A stretch of 9,967 nt of DNA, taken from assembly GCA_023433185.1 (NCBI GenBank), contig JAEZEN010000535.1:1-9967 (forward strand), given 5' to 3'. Of this stretch, positions 5,721 to 9,967 are shown one piece after another (positions within the stretch are counted from its first letter, which is position 1; every line of letters starts with the position of its first letter). The position numbers and the translations under genes are program-made. The notes beneath the pieces were generated by a model, which worked only from the letters and a program-made list of their open reading frames with translations, had not been told where the DNA came from and searched no databases. The stretch is from Pseudomonadota bacterium. Its GTDB lineage: Bacteria; Pseudomonadota; Alphaproteobacteria; Rhizobiales; Kaistiaceae.

Positions 5721-6850
5721 CCGCTGGCGTCTCGTTTTCGGTCGCCGCCACCGACGGCGCCGCCCGCACCGGCGCGCTGGACCTGCCGCGCGGGACGATC
5801 CGCACGCCGGCCTTCATGCCGGTCGGCACGGCCGGCACCGTGAAGGCCATGTATCCCGAGCAGGTGCGGGCGCTCGGCGCCGACGTGATCCTCGGCAACA
5901 CCTACCACCTGATGCTCCGCCCCGGCGCGGAGCGCGTCGCGCGCCTCGGCGGGCTGCACGTCTTCGCCAACTGGCCGCACCCGATCCTCACCGATTCCGG
6001 CGGGTTCCAGGTCATGTCCCTGTCCGCGCTCCGCAAGATGGACGAGGATGGCGTCACCTTCCGCTCCCACATCGACGGCTCGCAGCACCGCCTCACGCCG
6101 GAGCGCTCGCTGGAGATCCAGGCGCTGCTCGATTCCGACATCCGGATGCAGCTCGACGAGTGCGTGGCGCTGCCGGCGGAACGGCCGGCGATCGAGAGCG
6201 CCATGGAGCTGTCGCTCCGCTGGGCCGAGCGTTCGAAGGTGCACTTCGCCGGCACCGAGGGCCGGGCCCTGTTCGGCATCGTCCAGGGCGGCGACATCCC
6301 CGACCTCAGGGTCCGCTCGGCCGAGGGCCTCGTTGCCATCGGCTTCGACGGCTACGCCATCGGCGGCCTCGCGGTGGGCGAGCCGCAGGAGACGATGTTC
6401 GCCATGATCGAAGCGACGATGCCGGCGCTTCCCGCCGACCGGCCGCGCTACCTGATGGGCGTCGGCACGCCGGAGGACATTCTCGGCGCCGTGATGCGCG
6501 GCGTCGACATGTTCGACTGCGTGATGCCGACGCGGGCCGGGCGGCATGGCGTCGCCTATACCCGCTACGGGAAGGTCAACCTCCGGAACGCCCGCCATGC
6601 CGACGACCCGCGGCCGCTCGACCCCTATTCGGACTGCCCGGCGTCGCGCGACTACTCGCGGGCCTACCTCCACCACCTCGTCAAGGCGGGCGAATATCTC
6701 GGCGGCATGCTCCTCACCTGGAACAATCTCGCCTACTACCAGCGCCTGATGGCCGGCATCCGTTCGGCGATCTCCGCCGGCCGCTACGCCGACTACGCGA
6801 GCGAGGTGCTCGAAGGTTTCGCCGAGGGCGACCTTCCGGCGAGGGCCTGA
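5717..6850 (+). CDS. tgt: tRNA-guanine transglycosylase with degenerate zinc site
   Basis: Tgt exchanges guanine-34 of GUN-anticodon tRNAs for preQ1, the entry of queuosine into tRNA. The 377 residues are normal for the family. Conserved parts are [28 protein letters not shown] with the general-base aspartate D93, [37 protein letters not shown] and MFDCVMPTR with the nucleophile D267. The C-terminal zinc site is abnormal. Where E. coli has Cys302, Cys304, Cys307 and His333, this protein has S305, C307, S310 and N336 ([18 protein letters not shown] and TWNNL), so only one ligand remains. The flanking helices ([19 protein letters not shown]) are intact, so this is not a frameshift. ATG 5717 overlaps the queA stop; GGAGG (5705-5709) is seven bases upstream. 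I expect it to be functional, because both catalytic aspartates are present. Confidence 0.96.
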   Translation: MTAGVSFSVAATDGAARTGALDLPRGTIRTPAFMPVGTAGTVKAMYPEQVRALGADVILGNTYHLMLRPGAERVARLGGLHVFANWPHPILTDSGGFQVMSLSALRKMDEDGVTFRSHIDGSQHRLTPERSLEIQALLDSDIRMQLDECVALPAERPAIESAMELSLRWAERSKVHFAGTEGRALFGIVQGGDIPDLRVRSAEGLVAIGFDGYAIGGLAVGEPQETMFAMIEATMPALPADRPRYLMGVGTPEDILGAVMRGVDMFDCVMPTRAGRHGVAYTRYGKVNLRNARHADDPRPLDPYSDCPASRDYSRAYLHHLVKAGEYLGGMLLTWNNLAYYQRLMAGIRSAISAGRYADYASEVLEGFAEGDLPARA

Positions 6851-6855
6851 GGCCG

Positions 6856-6933
6856 CTAGTGGAGCGAATTTGACATTTGAGTCCCGCCTGATCGAGGCTC
6901 GCGATCAAATGTCAAATTCAAGAGCTCCTCTAG
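6856..6933. repeat. large palindromic repeat 1 (15-bp perfect core)
   Basis: GAATTTGACATTTGA (6866-6880) and TCAAATGTCAAATTC (6905-6919) are perfect inverted copies around a 24-base loop. The outer arms CTAGTGGAGC (6856-6865) and GCTCCTCTAG (6924-6933) pair at nine of ten positions, with four extra bases on the right. The arms are AT-rich against a GC-rich background. It has no coding potential and sits directly after the tgt stop. It may act as a transcription end between convergent genes, or be a dispersed intergenic (REP/MITE-like) element. Confidence 0.85.
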
Positions 6934-6946
6934 GATCATGGAGTTG

Positions 6947-7024
6947 CTGGTGGTCCTTATGACTCCGACATTCGCTCTGAACCTGGATGCAAACGGGTAG
7001 CGAATGTCGGAGTCGGACCACTAG
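6947..7024. repeat. large palindromic repeat 2 (16-bp perfect core)
   Basis: GACTCCGACATTCGCT (6961-6976) and AGCGAATGTCGGAGTC (6999-7014) are perfect inverted copies around a 22-base loop. The outer arms CTGGTGGTCC (6947-6956) and GGACCACTAG (7015-7024) pair at nine of ten positions, with four unpaired bases TTAT on the left. It has the same architecture as the first palindrome: a CTAGTGG tip, a small bulge, a long perfect core and a 22-24 base loop. Its core sequence is different. Confidence 0.85.
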
Positions 7025-7028
7025 TGCC

Positions 7029-7463
7029 TCAGGCCGACTCGCCGGGATCCTCGACCAGCCTGCAGCCGTTGATCTTCCAGCTGCCGTCGGGCTGCTTCTG
7101 GAAGCTGTAGATGGCCACCCAGTGGCGGCCGTCCGGCCCGGTGACGAAGACCCGCTGCTCCGGGCCGTCCGGCGTGTCCGTCGCGGCCCCGAAGATCACG
7201 GACTGCGGGCGGTAGACCGGCTGGTAGCCGAGCCGCACCATTGCCATGAAGCGGTCGACGCCGGGAAAGAGCCCCTGGATCGTCGGCGAGGCATAGCCGT
7301 AGGCGGCGGCGCCGTCATCGTTCCGGAAGGCTTCGATCTGCGCCGCGATGATGCCGCGGAAGGCGTCGCGGTCGGCCTCCGCGATCTCGGCCCGGGCCGA
7401 AGCCGCGGCAAGGCCGAAGAGCAGGACCACTCCAAGGACGATGCGTCCCAACCATGCGTTCAT
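7029..7463 (-). CDS. secreted DUF4864-like protein
   Basis: This encodes a 144-residue protein with a clear signal peptide: MNAWLGR, hydrophobic IVLGVVLLFGLAAA, probable cleavage after ARA25. A periplasmic location is expected. The mature part reads QIEAFRNDDGAAAYGYASPTIQ, FMAMVRLGYQPVYRPQSVIFG and ends with YSFQKQPDGSWKINGCRLVE. These match my memory of DUF4864, a compact NTF2-like-looking domain of unknown function common in alphaproteobacteria. There is one cysteine in the mature part. ATG 7461-7463 has GGAGG (plus 7470-7474) six bases upstream, so the start is firm. A -10-like TATAGT lies 26 bases before it, giving it its own promoter candidate downstream of the nuclease-helicase gene. 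It converges on tgt across the palindrome pair. The molecular role is unknown. Confidence 0.85.
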   Translation of the reverse strand: MNAWLGRIVLGVVLLFGLAAASARAEIAEADRDAFRGIIAAQIEAFRNDDGAAAYGYASPTIQGLFPGVDRFMAMVRLGYQPVYRPQSVIFGAATDTPDGPEQRVFVTGPDGRHWVAIYSFQKQPDGSWKINGCRLVEDPGESA

Positions 7464-7489
7464 GTCGGACCTCCATGCCTGGATGCCTG

Positions 7490-7519
7490 ACTATACGCCG
7501 GAAATGCCGGATCGGTTCA
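7490..7519 (-). promoter_or_regulatory. candidate promoter of the DUF4864-like gene
   Basis: On the minus strand TATAGT (plus 7490-7495) is a good -10. The best -35 is TGAACC (plus 7514-7519) with an 18-base spacer, a weak match. The predicted start is near 7483, giving a leader of about 20 bases containing the GGAGG ribosome site. The -35 overlaps an inverted repeat. Confidence 0.4.
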
Positions 7520-7535
7520 CGCCTGCGTGGCGTGA
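7517..7535. repeat. 7-bp inverted repeat between the nuclease-helicase and DUF4864-like genes
   Basis: TCACGCC (7517-7523), loop TGCGT, GGCGTGA (7529-7535), a perfect stem. It starts seven bases downstream (minus strand) of the helicase stop and overlaps the proposed -35 of the next gene. No T-run follows, so a terminator is unlikely by itself. It could be an operator or an RNA 3'-end hairpin. Confidence 0.4.
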
Positions 7536-7542
7536 CGAGGGA

Positions 7543-9967
7543 CTACGCTCCTCCCGCGCCGACTGCCAGTTCGGGCAACGCGCACAGCGTGTTGACCAGC
7601 CGCATGCGCTCGACCGTGTCGCACTTCGCCGCGCGGAGCCGGGGGCTGCCGAAGACCAGCGCCAGTGCCTTCGCGCGCGACACCGCGACGTTGATACGGT
7701 TGAGCGAGAACAGGAACGCCATGCCGCGCGGCATCTCGTCGGCGGATGACCCGGTCATCGAGACGAGGCAGACCGGCGCCTCCTGGCCCTGGAACTTGTC
7801 GACCGTGCCGATCCGGATCGCTTCGGGAAGGGCCTCGCGGAGGGCGTTGACCTGGGCGTTGTAGGGCGCGACGACGATGATGTCGGCCGGGATCATGGCG
7901 CGCGTCTTTCCCGCCTGGTCGGTCCAACGTCCGCGCAGCAGTCTGTCGATCGCCTGCGCGATGGCATCGGCCTCCTCCGGTGCCGTCTGGGCGTTGCCCT
8001 CGTGCGCGACGGGCACCCAGAAGGCTCCGGCGCTCGGATAGCCGGTCCCGTCCACCGCCTGGCGCGCGGTGTCGGGGTGGTGGCCGAGGCGACCCTCGTA
8101 GACCTGCTCCGAGATGAAGCGGCAGACGGCCGGGTGCATGCGCCGGGTCGTCGGCAGGAAGATGCCGCGGTCGGGCGGGATGGTCGCCTCGCCGCGGTGC
8201 ATCCATTGGAGGCAGGAGAGGTCGGCCGGTGCGGGGTGCGCGCCCTGGATGACCTGCGGCAGCTGCCGCGGGTCGCCGACCAGCACGATGTTCCGCGCGG
8301 CGCGGCCCATCGCCACCAAGTTGGCGAGGCTGATCTGGCCGGCCTCGTCGACGAACAGCCAGTCGAACTTCTGCCTGTTCTCTTTGCGTGAGAAGAAGAA
8401 CGCGGTGCCGCCGACGATGTCGTGGCCGGCTTCGGCGTCCCCGTTGTCCTTCGTGGCGCGGACGGGGAAGCCCTCGGGATAGAAGTCGTCGTCGCGGGAT
8501 ACCTTGTGCACCATGTCGGGCATCGGCCCTCGACCCCGGGCCGCGACGCAGGCGAGGAGCACGTTGCGGATCGCCTCATGGCTCTGCGACGCGACGCCGA
8601 CGCGATGGCCGGCATCGACCAGCGACAGGATGGCCCGGGCGCTGACATAGGTCTTGCCGGTCCCGGGCGGGCCCTGGACCGGCAGCACGGTCTCCTTCAT
8701 GCGATGCACCGCGGCGACGGTGCCGGCGACCGGATCGGCGCCGGCGAGGATGTCGCCCCTCGGCCCCGAGAGATGCGGCGCGGCGGCCGTGATCAGGTCG
8801 TCGAGGGCGCGGTAGCGGCGCTTGCCGCACTGGTCCGCGATCACGTCGAGGACGGCGTCGGCGATGGTGTCGGTCGGGAGCGGCCAATCCGGATGAAGCG
8901 AGAGCCGGTCGGCGAGGAGGTGTTCCTTGCCGCGCCCGGTAGAGACCGTGACCCGCCGTCCCTGATGGTCGATGGTCTCGATGGCGACGGTGACCGGCGG
9001 GGCGTCTGGCGTGGGAACGGTCTTCTTGTCACCGTTCCGGAGCTTGGTTTCCTGCGGGGGGAAGCGATAGGTCCGCATGATCGACCGCCGGATCGGCTCG
9101 ATCCCGGAGATCGCCTCGAGGCCGCCGAGCGCATCCATGTCGTCGAGGATTTCCTCGTCGCTGCGCGAGACACTGTCGAACACCGCCCATTTCGCCGGCT
9201 TCGCCTCCCGGCGGTGGAACCGGCCGAGGTCGAACAGCATCTGCTGCCGCGCCGGCGCGAGGGACGAGGCCGCGAGCCGGGCACGGAGCGCCGCCTCGTC
9301 GGCGTCGTCGTCGACTTCCCTGTCGGCCGCGTCCCGGCCGAGCAGCGGCCATGGCATCCCCGCCGGCCGGACGCTCACCAGCCAGTCGCGGAGCTTCTCG
9401 GTCGAGATGCAGTCGAGGCGGTTATAGGCCTCGATCTCGTCGAGGATCGCCTTGTCGCCGGTCTCGCGCCACTCATGGTAGGCGACCACCGAGCCGCCGG
9501 CCGTCCTGACCTCGCCGGTGCGTTCGAGGCCGTAGAACACCTCGAGCGCCTTGAGCGAGTAGTCCGGTTCCGAAGTGATGATCCCGCCGCGCACCACTGC
9601 GTACAGGTCGACGAAACGGCGCTCGCGGAGCAGCCGGTCGAGGAAAGCCTCCCCGACACCATAGCGCGCCGTCAGTCGGCGGAGGGCGGCGATCTCGTAG
9701 GGCGCGTAGTGATAGATGCGCGCCTCCGGATAGGTGGCGAGCCGGTCGCGGAAGAAGGCGAGGAGTCTCTCGAGCGCGATCTTCTCCGCGGCGTGGTCGT
9801 GGGCCCAGATGCTGTGGAACTGCTCGTCCGCCCAGACCCCATGGAGGTACTCGAGGCCGTCCTCGTGATGCGGATCACCCTCGATGTCGTAGAACAGGTC
9901 GCCGGCCTGCGGTGCGGGCAGGAGGTCGAAGCCGCGGCCTGGCTCGGGCGGGCGAAGCGCGTGGGCC
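7543..9967 (-). CDS. TM0106-type RNase H-fold nuclease fused to SF1 (Upf1/Dna2-like) helicase, N-terminus outside window
   Basis: The frame is open from the right edge (first whole codon at 9966) to TAG 7543-7545, giving 807 visible residues. Residues 20-200 look like the COG2251/TM0106 nuclease with an RNase H/DEDD-type fold: D27-x-E29 in FYDIEGDP, HYAPYE (86-91), D120 in FVDLY, SEPDYSLKALE, and D185 in AYNRLDC. After a linker comes an SF1B helicase: Walker A GPPGTGKT (432-439), Walker B DEA (540-542) followed by GQIS, GDPRQLPQ, TTRRMHP, VVAPYNAQVNALR, TVDKFQGQE, and the arginine-finger motif NVAVSRAK. This predicts ATP-driven unwinding coupled to nucleic-acid cleavage. Related proteins usually carry a further RecB-like PD-(D/E)xK domain upstream, which cannot be seen here. 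The GTG at 9597 is internal to the nuclease domain and is not a real start. The cellular role is unknown; repair or defence is only inference. Confidence 0.92.
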   Translation of the reverse strand, partial: AHALRPPEPGRGFDLLPAPQAGDLFYDIEGDPHHEDGLEYLHGVWADEQFHSIWAHDHAAEKIALERLLAFFRDRLATYPEARIYHYAPYEIAALRRLTARYGVGEAFLDRLLRERRFVDLYAVVRGGIITSEPDYSLKALEVFYGLERTGEVRTAGGSVVAYHEWRETGDKAILDEIEAYNRLDCISTEKLRDWLVSVRPAGMPWPLLGRDAADREVDDDADEAALRARLAASSLAPARQQMLFDLGRFHRREAKPAKWAVFDSVSRSDEEILDDMDALGGLEAISGIEPIRRSIMRTYRFPPQETKLRNGDKKTVPTPDAPPVTVAIETIDHQGRRVTVSTGRGKEHLLADRLSLHPDWPLPTDTIADAVLDVIADQCGKRRYRALDDLITAAAPHLSGPRGDILAGADPVAGTVAAVHRMKETVLPVQGPPGTGKTYVSARAILSLVDAGHRVGVASQSHEAIRNVLLACVAARGRGPMPDMVHKVSRDDDFYPEGFPVRATKDNGDAEAGHDIVGGTAFFFSRKENRQKFDWLFVDEAGQISLANLVAMGRAARNIVLVGDPRQLPQVIQGAHPAPADLSCLQWMHRGEATIPPDRGIFLPTTRRMHPAVCRFISEQVYEGRLGHHPDTARQAVDGTGYPSAGAFWVPVAHEGNAQTAPEEADAIAQAIDRLLRGRWTDQAGKTRAMIPADIIVVAPYNAQVNALREALPEAIRIGTVDKFQGQEAPVCLVSMTGSSADEMPRGMAFLFSLNRINVAVSRAKALALVFGSPRLRAAKCDTVERMRLVNTLCALPELAVGAGGA

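Larger units (their letters stand above)
6844..7035. repeat. outer inverted repeat bracketing the palindrome pair and both stop codons
   Basis: GGCCTGAGGC (6844-6853) is the exact reverse complement of GCCTCAGGCC (7026-7035). Two bases inside on the left and one on the right, CTAGTGG (6856-6862) mirrors CCACTAG (7018-7024). The outer arms contain the stop codons of the two convergent genes (tgt TGA 6848-6850; minus-strand TGA 7029-7031). The whole block could fold as a stem carrying two internal hairpins. Confidence 0.6.

Noticed and set aside
5678..6676. Long minus-strand open frame opposite tgt
   Set aside because: Same GC-shadow effect. The translated sequence is low-complexity and unrelated to any family, and tgt occupies the region.
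6856..7024. CRISPR array or insertion sequence at the palindrome pair
   Set aside because: There are only two units, the cores differ in sequence, there are no regular spacers, no transposase frame lies inside, and no clear target-site duplication flanks the block.
6987..7490. Plus-strand frame opposite the DUF4864-like gene
   Set aside because: It begins inside the second palindrome and reads antisense through a gene with a firm ribosome site and signal peptide.
9595..9597. GTG at 9597 as the start of the nuclease-helicase
   Set aside because: The frame stays open to the window edge, and the upstream residues contain conserved nuclease motifs (YDIEGDP, HYAPYE, FVDLY).

Overview
The window is high-G+C (roughly two-thirds by eye) bacterial chromosome. 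Gene order is gyrA – coaD – cyclophilin – cyclophilin – queA – tgt, with short CTTGnC/CTATnA-style promoters and Hyphomicrobiales-like protein sequences. Together these point to an alphaproteobacterium, most likely order Hyphomicrobiales (Rhizobiales). I cannot name the genus. Codon use looks uniform and there is no tRNA, rRNA, insertion sequence, prophage or CRISPR array.

Left part (1-2460). The window opens inside gyrA, which ends at 1423 and is followed by a strong, probably bidirectional terminator (1494-1533). Two small minus-strand genes for exported or membrane-anchored hypothetical proteins follow (1584-1817 and 1940-2227). Each has a GGAAC-N17-[G/C]ATTGA element upstream, which could be a general-stress (EcfG-type) promoter. 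A CRP/FNR-like palindrome lies in the divergent region before coaD.

Centre (2396-6850), all plus strand. coaD (coenzyme A synthesis) has a recognisable sigma-70 promoter and a perfect 16-bp palindrome in its leader. Two tandem cyclophilin-type prolyl isomerases follow, one exported and one cytoplasmic. Next come a four-helix membrane protein with an internal duplication, then queA and tgt, which overlap by four bases. queA and tgt encode two steps of queuosine tRNA modification. Tgt is unusual in that three of the four usual zinc ligands are replaced.

Right part (6844-9967). tgt converges on a minus-strand gene for a secreted DUF4864-like protein. The short gap between them is almost entirely two large perfect-stem palindromes (15 and 16 bp cores). 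These are bracketed by a further inverted repeat that includes both stop codons. Upstream of the DUF4864 gene, and running off the right edge, is a large minus-strand gene for an RNase H-fold (TM0106/COG2251-type) nuclease fused to an Upf1/Dna2-like SF1 helicase. Its true N-terminus is outside the window.

Most of the window is ordinary housekeeping sequence. The points most worth a second look are the palindrome pair, the zinc-site loss in Tgt, the paired GGAAC elements and the nuclease-helicase.
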